DNA from: a virus
Strand: one strand, 5' to 3'
Length of the DNA: 64,000 nt
Virus record (IMG/VR): IMGVR_UViG_3300035034_003571
Location: 62,001 to 126,000 of that record
Of the stretch, positions 1 to 10,726 are shown in pieces; the first letter of the stretch is position 1, and every line of letters starts with the position of its first letter. Both the position numbers and the translations under genes were made by a program. The notes under the pieces were generated by a model. That model did no database searches, was not told the DNA's origin, and saw only the letters and a program-made list of their open reading frames with translations.

Positions 1-1981
1 CAGTTCCTATATTACAATCAATTTCCATTATGAATATCCCTGAATCTCCTCCACTTGGATCATACCAAGAAGGGATAAAAGGAGAAGACGTTCCTCCAGT
101 ATATTCAGATAGGATCCAGGGATAATCACCGGTTGCTCCCTGTATATTTGATGAATTGATATTAGAGATTCCTATTGCAGAACCAATAGGCCCTCCGCCG
201 GATGCACCTCCAGGGTAATTACCATATACAAATTCACCAGCTTCGATATTATTTTTATATCCCCCAAGTATATAAACAGATTCGTTATTTTCTGAATTTT
301 TTATGTCATAGATGTATGTAGAATCTCCTCTAACCTTATTATAGCCCTTCAATTGACCTAATTTATTATAATAAACAATCAATCCCATTTCAGATGGTAT
401 TGGTGAACCTGAAGTAGAGTTTGTATTATTAACAATTTCCTCGGTTCCGTCAGCTTTTATACCCAAATTTATTGAAGACGCAGCCGGTAAACTAATACCA
501 ACAATATAAATATCTCCTATGACGTTCACACTAATATTGCTGGCAGAAGAAATGTCTGTCGATCCAGTTAATCCAGTTAATCCAGTTATCCAGGTATTTG
601 AAGGAATTTTTCTCGATTCTTTTAATTCAAAATAATCTGGGATTTCGCTTTTGTTCCAATATTCTTGCTTTCCTGCACTACCGTCAGCAACATCAGAAAT
701 AGGAACACTAAGGAATAAATTACGCCTATCTAATCCTGGATTATCCCCAGCAAGGTAAAGATCCTGATATGTCCTCCAAGAAGGATATTCCCAAGAATAT
801 TTATCAACCTTTGGGGTTTTTAATCCATCTGATGGAGTATGGTATATAAAATTCCATCCAGTAGCACCAATATTTTTAGCTGATGCATATACATGAGGCG
901 TTATAAAATTAAATAAAGAAATGTCATTTAAACATGTTATTAGAATTTCGTCTGGGTAATATGTAGTTTCTTTATTTTTTGATTTTTTCCAAAAAGATAT
1001 AATTTCGGTAACTTGATCACTAGGGATTTCAGAGTTACTTTCAGTATAATTTACAATGATATCTCCATTAAAGTAAAAAAGCCCATTACCATTTTCGTTA
1101 TATCCATCACCTACCGTGAAAAATACTTGTCCGTTAGAAGATGCTTTTACTATAAATATTTCAGATGGAGAAGGAATATCGGAATTCGAAGAGTTCCAAA
1201 CTTTATATTCACCCTCAGAGGAAAGGAAAACTAATCCCTCCTTAGTACCAATCCATAAATTCCCATCCTCATCAAAATCTAAACTATATACTACCGAAGA
1301 AGGTAATCCGGAATTTCCGGAATTTAATATTTTAACAGAGCCTAGAGTATTACCAACATCTAAAAGGTCTAATTCCACTCTGGAACTCCCCCCATTAAAT
1401 ATTAATATACCTATTTCTGTAGCTACCCAATATTCATAAGAATTTCCTTCAATACCTTTAGCTTTTATATCATATGTGTGATTCCATGTATAACCTTCTA
1501 ATATTTCAGACCATTTATTTAAGGATTCTTCATACCTATATAAATACCCTCCTGTTGCTCCAGAGGATCCTGTTGCTCCTGTAACTCCTACACCTCCGTT
1601 AAGCTCCGTTATAAAAGCTAAAGTTTCTCCTCCAAAAGGGCTTGAATAAATTTTACTAACCTCGTAAGAATCTCCGGTAATACCTAAATCTTCTAAACCC
1701 CAAGTTTCTGAATCTTGAGAATATTCGCCGGTAAGTTTAAAAACGATTACATCAGAAACATAAGGAGCAGTAGCACAACCAACCCATTTATTTCCTATCG
1801 GGTCTATTGAGATTGATCTAGTGTCTAAATAATATGGAGAATTACTAGGAACTGCGGAATTTGTAAAATTATATTTATTAAAAACCGATCCGTCGTATTT
1901 TACTACATCTGCTCCAGTAATCCAGATATCATTGGATCTATCTATACTAATATCTGTTATTATATTTCCTAAATTTGCCAT
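1..1981 (-). CDS. Partial beta-propeller fibre-like virion protein
   Basis: The minus-strand frame is open from the ATG at 1981 to the left edge of the window, giving 660 codons, so the C-terminus lies outside. The ATG overlaps the stop of the upstream gene (TAATG). The translation has repeated propeller-blade motifs such as NDIWITG near residue 18, EYWVATEIGILIFNG and GNLWIGTKEGL, the pattern of two-component-regulator or kelch-like propellers. It also has short glycine-threonine linkers (VTGATGSSGATGG, TGLTGLTG) of the kind common in phage fibres; the second is encoded by 9-base direct repeats near 562-592. It is the last gene of the baseplate/tail block, so a distal tail fibre or receptor-binding role is inferred. 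The domain recognition is by eye; the exact family is not certain. Confidence 0.75.
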   Translation of the reverse strand, partial: MANLGNIITDISIDRSNDIWITGADVVKYDGSVFNKYNFTNSAVPSNSPYYLDTRSISIDPIGNKWVGCATAPYVSDVIVFKLTGEYSQDSETWGLEDLGITGDSYEVSKIYSSPFGGETLAFITELNGGVGVTGATGSSGATGGYLYRYEESLNKWSEILEGYTWNHTYDIKAKGIEGNSYEYWVATEIGILIFNGGSSRVELDLLDVGNTLGSVKILNSGNSGLPSSVVYSLDFDEDGNLWIGTKEGLVFLSSEGEYKVWNSSNSDIPSPSEIFIVKASSNGQVFFTVGDGYNENGNGLFYFNGDIIVNYTESNSEIPSDQVTEIISFWKKSKNKETTYYPDEILITCLNDISLFNFITPHVYASAKNIGATGWNFIYHTPSDGLKTPKVDKYSWEYPSWRTYQDLYLAGDNPGLDRRNLFLSVPISDVADGSAGKQEYWNKSEIPDYFELKESRKIPSNTWITGLTGLTGSTDISSASNISVNVIGDIYIVGISLPAASSINLGIKADGTEEIVNNTNSTSGSPIPSEMGLIVYYNKLGQLKGYNKVRGDSTYIYDIKNSENNESVYILGGYKNNIEAGEFVYGNYPGGASGGGPIGSAIGISNINSSNIQGATGDYPWILSEYTGGTSSPFIPSWYDPSGGDSGIFIMEIDCNIGT

Positions 1982-4275
1982 TATAAGCTTCCTCCTATTT
2001 TAATTCCCGATCTTCTATCGATCCCATCCTCAGTATGATTTTCTGATAATGCACCATAACTAAAAGTTTTCATATGAGAGCTTATTCCCAAATATGTACT
2101 CTTCGTTTGTATCCACGGTTCTATATCTATATATTGAGGATATTCTGGATCCCCTGTAGAATTAAATCTTCCAAAGTCCCAAGTCATTGGGGTATTTAGT
2201 AACTTAGAAGAAACAAGTCCATAATATGTTGATTCAGTAAGTATGCCATTTCTAAAAATTCCATAAGATTCCTTTACAGTAACTGAACTAATAAGAGGAT
2301 TTCTTATTTCTAATGAAAGACCTGCCCTATTAGGACCTCCAGTTCCTCCGCTAGTTATAGTACCTGTTATGTTATCAGAATATGGAGTTGGTAAAGTCCA
2401 GTATTCATCAGCAACTGCTATAAGGTCGTTTAATCCACCAGTAAGTCCCATATCAGGATCGGAAATATAAGCATTGATATAGCTAGCTATTCCTATTCCA
2501 TATTGGGTATCTTCTACTAATATCCAAGATCCATCTACAGAATCGTTCCCGTAAGCTTGCGCGCATGCAGTTGCCCCCAGAGAAGGTCCGATTGATCCCA
2601 CTGGGTCTATTGATTCTGGGACTGTTATAGGTCCATCATTTCTAGCTTGTGTATCAGGTAAACCAAAATATACTGGAATCGTAACTGAATCTCCATCCCA
2701 ATAATCTACCTTAATATCTATTCCTAGAGGAGGTATACTAGAATTCGGAGTATTGTTTACTCCTACCTCTTCTATGAAGCTTAAGCTTGGTTCGTCCGGT
2801 AGAATGTATTGGGAAGGAATACAAGGATATTTTCCTATAAAAGTCCCCGTTCCCCCCGTTCCCCCAATATTAATTTTTTCTTGTGTTATCTCTAGTGTGT
2901 CCGGATAAAATCTAGCCCATTGCCCTTGTGTTATCCTAGAATCGGCTCCTATGTGAGTATCTGCTGATGTTATTATCCCGAGTGTTGGAGGGGATTCAAA
3001 ATATGCAGTGGGTCCTGGAGTTGGTAAACCTATTGGGTTTTTGAGTAGATTTTCTATAGTAGTTTTATGGATCTTTGCGGTTCCGTTAGATTCCTTTCCG
3101 TTCACTAAATTACCCCTACTATATAAAGAAAGATATGACCTTTGAAACGGATTTATAGAATCATCATAGAAAGTATCTCTAATTAAAGCAAATTCTGGAT
3201 TAACTATTTCGTTAGCCAACGGGGATGGTATTTTTATATCAGAAGAGTAGTTTCCTTCTTCTATATTAGCTCCCAAAAAATCAGGAGAAGCTGTCCCACC
3301 AATTGCATTTAAAGTGTCCAAATTATTTACTCTGTATCTACCATTGAATTCTATATTAAATGGCGAAAATGCTCTACCTCTTATATAAGATACCTCATTA
3401 TTAACGTGAGGATAGTACAATCCAGTGGGTCCTGTAGCTCCCCAATAAGTGTTAGCAAAATCTGTTTTAAATTCTATTTTGTTTAATACTGATCCATCGG
3501 ATAAAGTATACGGTTCCTCGTACCCTCCCGTAGCTTCCCCTCCAATTTTAGTGGAATAAGAATATCCTAGTCCGTTAAATCTATTACTATTACTAATATC
3601 ATTAAAGAGGTTTCCGTAAGGTGTAGAGGCTATGGATCCAAGTGAATTTAAATCCGAAGCATATGGAATTGGTATATAATTATAAATTTCAGATATTTCT
3701 TCAACTGGACCCAGTTTACTAATTCCTAGCTGTTTATTTTTATTCCCAATAGCAAAAGGACTAGAAGAAAATAAATTCACATTGGAGATATAAACTGTAC
3801 CCGAAGATGCTGCATGAGATCCTGTTAAAGTTTCCCAATTCATATAACTTAAAGGTCCAATTGGATCTTTTGAATTAACTCCTCCAAAAGTAACTCCGGA
3901 AGCTAAAGCCCCGTCAGAGGGAAAAGTCCATTCAGAGTAATTAGGATCTCCAATACTAGTATTATTTATAAATAAAATTTCACCCATAAAAATAGGGGAA
4001 TCTATACTAAATTCAAAATCAACACCCCATGGAGAAGCAGCAACTTTAATTATTCCAGTTTTTAATTCAGTGTTAGAAACAGAATAAGAATCGTCGGTAG
4101 TTAAGGAAACTGAGAAATCTCCAACGTTATTATAAACTACAGATGGATTTGTAGATGTGGATCCCGTAGGAGATCCTCCAGGGAAATCCCAAGAGTAGTC
4201 AGTAATGTCACCTAAGCTATTGTTAGTGAAGTTTACAGTATCTCCTTGGAATATATTTAATATTGGATTAGCCAT
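1981..4275 (-). CDS. PKD-domain tail fibre or baseplate-associated protein
   Basis: This 764-aa protein begins with a PKD-type immunoglobulin-like domain at about residues 8-78 (GDTVNFTNNS, then YSWDFPGG and a closing VGDFSVSLT strand). A second, degenerate copy may follow at about residues 95-130 (GEILFINNTS, SEWTFPSDG). The rest is rich in G, S, T, N and P with GATGPTG-type linkers, typical of extended virion proteins. PKD domains in phage structural proteins are usually linked to binding carbohydrate or to spacing on the virion surface. It lies between the 1386-aa wedge protein and a propeller fibre protein, with which it overlaps by one base. A fibre or adhesin role is inferred from composition and position; I recognise no receptor-binding domain. 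Confidence 0.65.
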   Translation of the reverse strand: MANPILNIFQGDTVNFTNNSLGDITDYSWDFPGGSPTGSTSTNPSVVYNNVGDFSVSLTTDDSYSVSNTELKTGIIKVAASPWGVDFEFSIDSPIFMGEILFINNTSIGDPNYSEWTFPSDGALASGVTFGGVNSKDPIGPLSYMNWETLTGSHAASSGTVYISNVNLFSSSPFAIGNKNKQLGISKLGPVEEISEIYNYIPIPYASDLNSLGSIASTPYGNLFNDISNSNRFNGLGYSYSTKIGGEATGGYEEPYTLSDGSVLNKIEFKTDFANTYWGATGPTGLYYPHVNNEVSYIRGRAFSPFNIEFNGRYRVNNLDTLNAIGGTASPDFLGANIEEGNYSSDIKIPSPLANEIVNPEFALIRDTFYDDSINPFQRSYLSLYSRGNLVNGKESNGTAKIHKTTIENLLKNPIGLPTPGPTAYFESPPTLGIITSADTHIGADSRITQGQWARFYPDTLEITQEKINIGGTGGTGTFIGKYPCIPSQYILPDEPSLSFIEEVGVNNTPNSSIPPLGIDIKVDYWDGDSVTIPVYFGLPDTQARNDGPITVPESIDPVGSIGPSLGATACAQAYGNDSVDGSWILVEDTQYGIGIASYINAYISDPDMGLTGGLNDLIAVADEYWTLPTPYSDNITGTITSGGTGGPNRAGLSLEIRNPLISSVTVKESYGIFRNGILTESTYYGLVSSKLLNTPMTWDFGRFNSTGDPEYPQYIDIEPWIQTKSTYLGISSHMKTFSYGALSENHTEDGIDRRSGIKIGGSL

Positions 4276-4300
4276 TGTTATACTTTATCTATTTATCTAA

Positions 4301-7300
4301 TTAAGTACTATATGTAAAATCTGGTTTATTTATAGGATTTGCTCCTGGAACTGTTCTTGGTGCTGGATAATCAGAAGTTGCTCCAGGTGTTGTATTAAAC
4401 GTATATCCAGTAGGTCCTCCAGTAGATAACGAGTCTCCGTAATCTTCAGAAGGGTATACTCTATAATCAAAATTCTTTATATTTTCGTCATCAGAAGAAT
4501 TTAATTGTTCAGCAACTTCCGTTAGAGTTAACGAATTTCCAGAAAAAGTAACTCCAACTGGAAATGGGACAACTTCATTAGCTGGGGAAACCTTAATGTG
4601 GTCACCGTCTTTAATTCCGTATATGTCGAAACCGCCCAACCAGTCATTATTATATTCAAAATCATTCCAAGAATGTGCGTAAAGATCATCCCACGTAACT
4701 TCATCTCCGAAATCATCCCATGACATTCTTTTTGTTCCCCACCACCTTAGATTATTATTAGGTAAATCTAGATCTGTTTCTCTCCATTCAATATAATCTT
4801 CAGTTGGATTAACTCCACCGGAAAATTCAGAGTCTGAGGAAATTAATGTAACTGAACCTTCAGTTAATACACTAAATCCAGTACCATTAGCTCCTTCATA
4901 GTTATCATCATTAAAAGATACGTTAATCTTTCCGCTATAGGGGTTATTTAAGTCAGTAGAAGCTACGTAATCTGGAGTTGTATATGTTTTATTAATTTCT
5001 GAAATTAATGAGCTTACGGTTGCCCCTATTTCAAGATCTAAAATAATATTAGCAATTTCCCTTTTTTCCACATAAACCTTTATTGATCCACCTCCAGTAA
5101 CAAGCTGATCAGGATAAAAATTACTATCGACAGATAAGTAACTTAAATTAAATTCAACACCAATCTGCTGCTCTAAAACTTTGGGTATAACAAAAGTAAA
5201 CTCGTCCGCTCCAAATGGAATTATGACTGGCCAATCCCCGTTTATATCTGGTAAAGATCCTTTAATATAAATAGTGGATCCATCAACAAAATTATGGGGA
5301 GTTGTAGTTTTAATTTCAGCAAAAGAGTATTGAAAAAGACTTCCAACCCTATTAGAAATTATTGATGCTATTTCTAGATCGTCTTGAGCGAATGTAAATT
5401 CAGCTGATGGAGAAATCCCATCTATATTAGATTTAACTAAAACATTTTGTCCTTCATATGCAGAATTTCCATAGTTTATAAAATTTAATGCATCATATGA
5501 TATGGTTTTTCTTGCTTCTTCGTATGTACTTCCTTCCCCTGGATATTCCCAAATCCCTGAATAATCATTCCATGGACGAATCATTTGATCCCATGTATAT
5601 TCCACGTTTTCATGATATCTGGTCCAAGCATCAATATCTATGGTTCTTGGAGAAACCTCTACAGCCTCGTCTATAATCTTAGTACTTCTAAAATTATATG
5701 AATCATAAACATGGCAAGTTAATTTATAAATTCCGGTATATGGTAAAAAATGGGGAATTTTATAAAAGTCCATTATAGGACCTCTAAATCTAAATTCGTA
5801 AGGAGTTCCTTCCTGATTAGTATCTTTTACTATTATCCATTCAATCTCTACATAATTGGAGAAATTAATATTATCCCAAGTCAATAGACTTAAATTTTGC
5901 TTATCTGAAAATATAGAAGATTCGCCAAAAGTACTAGTTCCTAATCCAGTAGAAATTGTATATAAACCCGTTGTATAATCTATATCTATTATCTGCCCTA
6001 CCTCATCTAAATAAATAAAACTTCCGGTAGAATCGTCGCCTTTAATAGTTACAGATTCCCCTACCTCCATTACAGGAATCTGTAAGGAATCCCAGGTTAC
6101 GTTTAATTCGTCCCAAGTAACCTCGTCTAGCTCTAAAGTAAATATAACAGGCATTCCAATTGGAGCTGGGAATATTTCTCCCGTTTTAGGATCTATAAAA
6201 GAATTTGGATCGTATCTATAATCTCCAAGTTCTACGATTTCTCCATTTTGCTTTTTCCTATAAAAACCCTCTATAGATTCAATAAGAGATCTAGCCTCTT
6301 TTCCAGAATACTTTTGATTATTAGATAGAGGATTAGAAATGTTACCAAAGTCAGAAATTGCTGGAGTAGTTGTAGTTATTGCCCCATTCATATTTGGATT
6401 TTCTATTCCAGAGTAGTAATAAAGATCTATATTTTCACCTGGGGTTAGATCTAAAATGATTTCCTCCCCGTTTTTTGCTCCGTTGTTTATTACTCCGTCA
6501 GGAGGATCTAAACCTAAGCCAGAATCTCTGGTTATAAATAGCGGATAATCTTCGGAATCATTTCTTATAATGAATCTTTTTCCCCTCTGGAATGATAGAG
6601 TTGGATTATTACCTAAATATCCACTAACTCTAAATGCATCTCCATAACCAGCAGAGGTAAAAGTTAAACTTATGACATCGTTATAGTTACTAGGTATCTG
6701 TATTGAATTTACATTTTTCCTAACTCCGAAAGCACTAAGATCTTCAATAAATCCAAAATCCGGGTTTATTGAAAGTTCTGGATTGAATCCAGAATCAACA
6801 TCTAACCTATCTACAGTATCACTCCAAGACCTAGTATTATAAATATTATAATAAACCCCCTCTCCCGTTATATCTATAATTCTCGCATTGAGAGGAAGAT
6901 ACGTTTCCTTTAACCTTTCCTTTAGTGCAAATAATTTAAGAATTACCTCCTCTTGTGAAAACATAAAAACGTCTTCCATTATAGGATACCCGTAAGGGTC
7001 TGTATCCCCAGTAGGTCTTTGTATATCATAATAAAGACCGAAAAAAGAAGTCTTCTTGTAGGTATTACTGGGAACTAATGTACTTCCGGACGAAACATCT
7101 AAAACATAATCTCCATCTTCATTGGGACCATATGTTTGGGTCAATTTATATTTCCCTGTATTCTCGTTATCGAGTACATCTTTTATTAATACATTTTGTG
7201 TATATTTTCCATCTACTGATCTTATTTCTTCCAAAAATCCTGTGGTAGATTGGAGCGGGGTTATAACAGCCTCGTTATATTTAACATTAAGCCAATATTC

Positions 7301-8461
7301 CTTAACCCTTAAATCTTGATATCCAAAAAATCTAATTGCATTTATTAATCCTCGATAGCTTCCAATATAGGGGAATATTTCTTCCCCTGCAATCATTAAT
7401 TCCTTTCTTTTCTCATTGATCTCTATATAGTCAGGAAGAGGCTCGCTTGGGTCATGATCTCTAAGTATTGTGGAATCTTTCGGTACAAATGCCCTTCCCA
7501 AATTTCTAGTTAAAACATCCAGTCTTTCGTCGTCACCGATAACTTCACCATAAAAATCTAATTCTAGAACTTTCACCGGACCATTATCAGTTAGCTCTTC
7601 AACTACCATTTTTCTCTCGTAAACTTCGGCTCCAATATTAATGGTATTCATAGCTACATTTATAGCTAAATGGGAACTAATATTTTCAGTAGTTACAATA
7701 TATCCATCTTCATAAAAATCACTAGCATCTTCCAGAATTTCATATGCAACATTTGGGTAATTATAGATAGCAGGCTCGCCTGTTTCTGGGTCATTTTCCG
7801 AAACTTTATAATTAAATATTATATTAGTTACGTCTGTATTCCCATATTTATTATTAGTCCATCGGGTCCTCCATATATTTTTAGAATTAATATCAGGATC
7901 AGAATGAGGATATCCAAGTACTACTGGTCCATCTGAGACTTCTTTGAATTCTTGAATTACATATACCTGAAAATTCTCAAAAAGCCCAGCTGAAACTTCT
8001 TCGAAATATGCAGCCCCTTTAAAGTATCCCCCTGGTCTATCAATATATGACGTTTCGAAATATAATTTTTTACCATCTCCTATAAAAGTGTTCCCTGTGA
8101 AAGCTTTGAATGTAACCTCAACCTCAGTAGAGCTTAAAGTAATAGAATCAACTTTTCCTGATATTTTATTAGGACTAGCAAGTATAGAAATATCTATGGT
8201 TATTTCCGCTCCTTTTAAAAGATAATCAGAAACCTCAGAAGCCCACATTTCTATAGAAAATCCATTTACGTCTTTTATATTAAGAGTGATTTTATTCTGT
8301 GAATCTAACAAAGAAACGTCTACGTTTCCTTTTATGGAAGAATCATCATCAGAGACATACAAAAATTCCGCATCCGCTGAACTAGCTCCGGTAGGGCCAA
8401 CATATTCAAAATTTAAAGGATCTCCTTTTTTATCAAAAAATAATAAATTTCTATTAGCCAT
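4301..8461 (-). CDS. Very large baseplate wedge protein (gp7-like candidate)
   Basis: At 1386 aa this is the longest protein in the window. It directly follows gp25, gp6 and a small 176-aa gene, where T4-like phages place the large wedge subunit gp7 (1032 aa in T4), so a wedge role is inferred from synteny. Around residues 360-400 a segment with IGSYRGLINAIRFFGYQ resembles the helical segment of phage tail proteins of the P2 gpI/gp7 type. The C-terminal half has repeated Trp motifs of the form T/S-W-D-x-L/F (TWDELNVTWDSLQ, YTWDQMIRPW, MSWDDFGDEVTWDDLYAHSW). N- and C-termini carry GPTG linkers. I cannot show homology to gp7 by eye; it could be a lineage-specific baseplate or fibre-attachment protein. 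Confidence 0.55.
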   Translation of the reverse strand: MANRNLLFFDKKGDPLNFEYVGPTGASSADAEFLYVSDDDSSIKGNVDVSLLDSQNKITLNIKDVNGFSIEMWASEVSDYLLKGAEITIDISILASPNKISGKVDSITLSSTEVEVTFKAFTGNTFIGDGKKLYFETSYIDRPGGYFKGAAYFEEVSAGLFENFQVYVIQEFKEVSDGPVVLGYPHSDPDINSKNIWRTRWTNNKYGNTDVTNIIFNYKVSENDPETGEPAIYNYPNVAYEILEDASDFYEDGYIVTTENISSHLAINVAMNTINIGAEVYERKMVVEELTDNGPVKVLELDFYGEVIGDDERLDVLTRNLGRAFVPKDSTILRDHDPSEPLPDYIEINEKRKELMIAGEEIFPYIGSYRGLINAIRFFGYQDLRVKEYWLNVKYNEAVITPLQSTTGFLEEIRSVDGKYTQNVLIKDVLDNENTGKYKLTQTYGPNEDGDYVLDVSSGSTLVPSNTYKKTSFFGLYYDIQRPTGDTDPYGYPIMEDVFMFSQEEVILKLFALKERLKETYLPLNARIIDITGEGVYYNIYNTRSWSDTVDRLDVDSGFNPELSINPDFGFIEDLSAFGVRKNVNSIQIPSNYNDVISLTFTSAGYGDAFRVSGYLGNNPTLSFQRGKRFIIRNDSEDYPLFITRDSGLGLDPPDGVINNGAKNGEEIILDLTPGENIDLYYYSGIENPNMNGAITTTTPAISDFGNISNPLSNNQKYSGKEARSLIESIEGFYRKKQNGEIVELGDYRYDPNSFIDPKTGEIFPAPIGMPVIFTLELDEVTWDELNVTWDSLQIPVMEVGESVTIKGDDSTGSFIYLDEVGQIIDIDYTTGLYTISTGLGTSTFGESSIFSDKQNLSLLTWDNINFSNYVEIEWIIVKDTNQEGTPYEFRFRGPIMDFYKIPHFLPYTGIYKLTCHVYDSYNFRSTKIIDEAVEVSPRTIDIDAWTRYHENVEYTWDQMIRPWNDYSGIWEYPGEGSTYEEARKTISYDALNFINYGNSAYEGQNVLVKSNIDGISPSAEFTFAQDDLEIASIISNRVGSLFQYSFAEIKTTTPHNFVDGSTIYIKGSLPDINGDWPVIIPFGADEFTFVIPKVLEQQIGVEFNLSYLSVDSNFYPDQLVTGGGSIKVYVEKREIANIILDLEIGATVSSLISEINKTYTTPDYVASTDLNNPYSGKINVSFNDDNYEGANGTGFSVLTEGSVTLISSDSEFSGGVNPTEDYIEWRETDLDLPNNNLRWWGTKRMSWDDFGDEVTWDDLYAHSWNDFEYNNDWLGGFDIYGIKDGDHIKVSPANEVVPFPVGVTFSGNSLTLTEVAEQLNSSDDENIKNFDYRVYPSEDYGDSLSTGGPTGYTFNTTPGATSDYPAPRTVPGANPINKPDFTYST

Positions 8462-8992
8462 TTAAAAAACTCTTTTATTGTTTTTAGGTACAGTATAATT
8501 AAAAAAGTTTTTTATTTGTTTTACGCTTTCTATCAAAGCAAAAATAACTTTTTGTAATTCTTTTAATATGGATTCTTTTGTAGGATCTCTAAAAATAACA
8601 TTCGACATTGTATTTTCCATAATACTCTCCTTATAATCATACCCTTCCCTAACGTTATCGTTAATAGAATCTCTCACATCTTTTAAATTATCAGTAGGAT
8701 CAAAAGCGTAATATTTCCTTTTCATATTTGAAGGAACTATATGAGTTAATATTTCATTATATTCATTAGGATCCGAACAAGGAGAATATTTATATTCACC
8801 CCTAGAATTTATAATTACTCTTCTATATCCAGAGCATCCCATATTATATGCTCTATCCTCGGCAAGTTCCACAGTATCATAAACATCTTTTTTAGAATAT
8901 TTCGTACTGACACTGGACCTAAGTTTTAAGCCTACCGGAGAATAAGTAAATGCTTCATTCTCTTCAAAATATGGGGTATAGTCTCTTTTCAT
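8462..8992 (-). CDS. Small baseplate-region protein with GC-G...PC motif
   Basis: A 176-aa protein of unknown function packed between gp6 and the 1386-aa wedge protein (0 and 4 bases of spacing). Residues about 40-85 contain AEDRAYNMGCSGYRRV followed by YKYSPCSDPNEY. From memory, similar short modules with GC-G and (M/S)PC occur in virion proteins of other large marine phages, but I cannot verify this. The last 50 residues are predicted helical and hydrophobic (ILKELQKVIFALIES). Its conserved place among wedge genes suggests a structural or assembly role. No enzyme motif is visible. Confidence 0.55.
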   Translation of the reverse strand: MKRDYTPYFEENEAFTYSPVGLKLRSSVSTKYSKKDVYDTVELAEDRAYNMGCSGYRRVIINSRGEYKYSPCSDPNEYNEILTHIVPSNMKRKYYAFDPTDNLKDVRDSINDNVREGYDYKESIMENTMSNVIFRDPTKESILKELQKVIFALIESVKQIKNFFNYTVPKNNKRVF

Positions 8993-8996
8993 ATTA

Positions 8997-10721
8997 TTAT
9001 TGGTTTTTGGCTATCAAAGCTTTTTTCTGTTGTGCAGACCTTTGGGCTCCATAACCCTTTGGAACTATTTCGGTAACGGTAATATTTAAACTTCCGGGTT
9101 TATTTTTAACTATTCCTTCATCAAAGAAAAGTCCATCTCTATCTTCGAACCCACCTCTTAGAAGTACTAATTCATCTTTGTCCATAATTATATCTCCATA
9201 TTCGTTAAGACCCAATAATTTTGATTTTTCTCCCGTAGAAAGGTTGTTTAATTCTTTAGTAGTTAATTTATTAGCTTCGTTTTTCTGTCCTATAAAATAA
9301 AAGGAAACTGAATCTATTCCAGGAATACCTTCAATTATAGCTATAATATCTGATTTTGGAACTCTATCTCTTCTTTTTAGGTTTATAAAATATTCACCTA
9401 ACTGGTCCCTGATATTATCCTTTATTATATCTATATCATATCCCTCAAAAACCGTTATTACTGCATTTCCAACATATCTAGTTATACTAGGTTCAAGGAT
9501 TTTAACAACAGTAGAAGCTATCATAGAACCTGAATCTTCTATAAGATTAAGAACTTGTAACCTCTGCGATCTAGTTAACAAGAAATCTTGGATGTCTAAA
9601 TCAAAATAATCCTCGTTGGATTCCAAGTTTAAGTTAACATTTGGAACCAAATAAATATAGATAACATTATCATCCTGTAGATTATTATCATCGAAGGTAG
9701 AAAATGCACTAACCTGAGAAAATACACCAAGTCTTTCTAGAAAAATTTCATAGTTTTCAGCATTAGCAAAAACAAAGGATCTACTAGTTTTAGGTGCAAC
9801 TAACTTTATTAATTCAACAGATTCAGGATCGGCTCCAAATGAGGGATCAACTTCTGGCTTTATTTCTAAATAATTATTTAGATTTACTTCTCTACCAAAT
9901 AAATCCTCTCCAGAATCACTGAATACGAAAGTTAAAGGATTATCCCTAGTTGATACCATATTCCCGGCAAATCCTAAAGATTCTAAATATCTAACTCTAA
10001 TTAAAGATCCTCTTTGTGGAACTTTTCCAAAATTAGTATTTCCAAAATAAATATCTACCCCTGTTGAAATCCCACTTTTAGAAAGAAATCCCCTTCCGTC
10101 ATATGGTATATCATAAAGGGAATCATATTTTTCCCATTTTTCTTCATTAACAAATACATTAACATATTGTTGATCTACATAAGCTCCAGCAATACTATTA
10201 ACATTAAAACTTTGTAAGTTTCTCTGAGTTCCGGTAAAAGTAGATTCTTTAAAAGTTCCTTGAACTATTTTAAATTTCTTTAAATTTCCAGAGGTCAATG
10301 TAAATTTGGTTTTATTTTCATTCATTACTAGGGTATAAAACAAACCATTCTGTTCACATCTAATCCTAGTATTATTATTCAATATTATAGCACCCCCATC
10401 TATATCAGATTCCTTATTGTTCCATTTTAAATAAACTTCCCCTTGAGCAGTAGTTGCTCTTCCTGGATCATAACCTGCTATCCTAGCCAAACTTTTAACC
10501 GAATAGTCTCTAGTAGCTTGCATTATATTTAATTCAGTTATAGAGTCTTCTATAAAATAAAGAATTAACTGAGAAAGGTTCTGTAAAACAAACAGAATTT
10601 GTCCCCATGCAGAAGCAACGGTAAAAACATTTCTTGATTGATCATAAGCTCTCTGTAAATAATCAAAAGAATCTGCTACCAATCCTTGTATTAAAATGTT
10701 GTTTTTCTTGAATATATTCAT
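8997..10721 (-). CDS. gp6: Baseplate wedge subunit gp6 / baseplate J family
   Basis: This 574-aa protein is the gp6/baseplate-J wedge component that forms the ring linking the wedges around the hub. The best signature is the segment at about residues 224-255: YFGNTNFGKVPQRGSLIRVRY, ending LGFAGN, which matches the family pattern of a FGDG-like turn, P-x-x-G and a closing GN. The helical N-terminus (YDQSRNVFTVASAWGQIL) and the AGYDPGRATTAQGEVYL strand also fit. T4 gp6 is 660 aa, so length is near normal. It sits 5 bases after gp25, the same gene pair found in T4 and P2 (gpW-gpJ). Identification is firm at family level. Confidence 0.85.
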   Translation of the reverse strand: MNIFKKNNILIQGLVADSFDYLQRAYDQSRNVFTVASAWGQILFVLQNLSQLILYFIEDSITELNIMQATRDYSVKSLARIAGYDPGRATTAQGEVYLKWNNKESDIDGGAIILNNNTRIRCEQNGLFYTLVMNENKTKFTLTSGNLKKFKIVQGTFKESTFTGTQRNLQSFNVNSIAGAYVDQQYVNVFVNEEKWEKYDSLYDIPYDGRGFLSKSGISTGVDIYFGNTNFGKVPQRGSLIRVRYLESLGFAGNMVSTRDNPLTFVFSDSGEDLFGREVNLNNYLEIKPEVDPSFGADPESVELIKLVAPKTSRSFVFANAENYEIFLERLGVFSQVSAFSTFDDNNLQDDNVIYIYLVPNVNLNLESNEDYFDLDIQDFLLTRSQRLQVLNLIEDSGSMIASTVVKILEPSITRYVGNAVITVFEGYDIDIIKDNIRDQLGEYFINLKRRDRVPKSDIIAIIEGIPGIDSVSFYFIGQKNEANKLTTKELNNLSTGEKSKLLGLNEYGDIIMDKDELVLLRGGFEDRDGLFFDEGIVKNKPGSLNITVTEIVPKGYGAQRSAQQKKALIAKNQ

Positions 10722-10726
10722 TTCTA

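Noticed and set aside
1116-1439. 107-aa plus-strand open frame
   Set aside because: It lies fully inside the minus-strand propeller protein, which has coherent domain motifs; the plus frame is a shadow.
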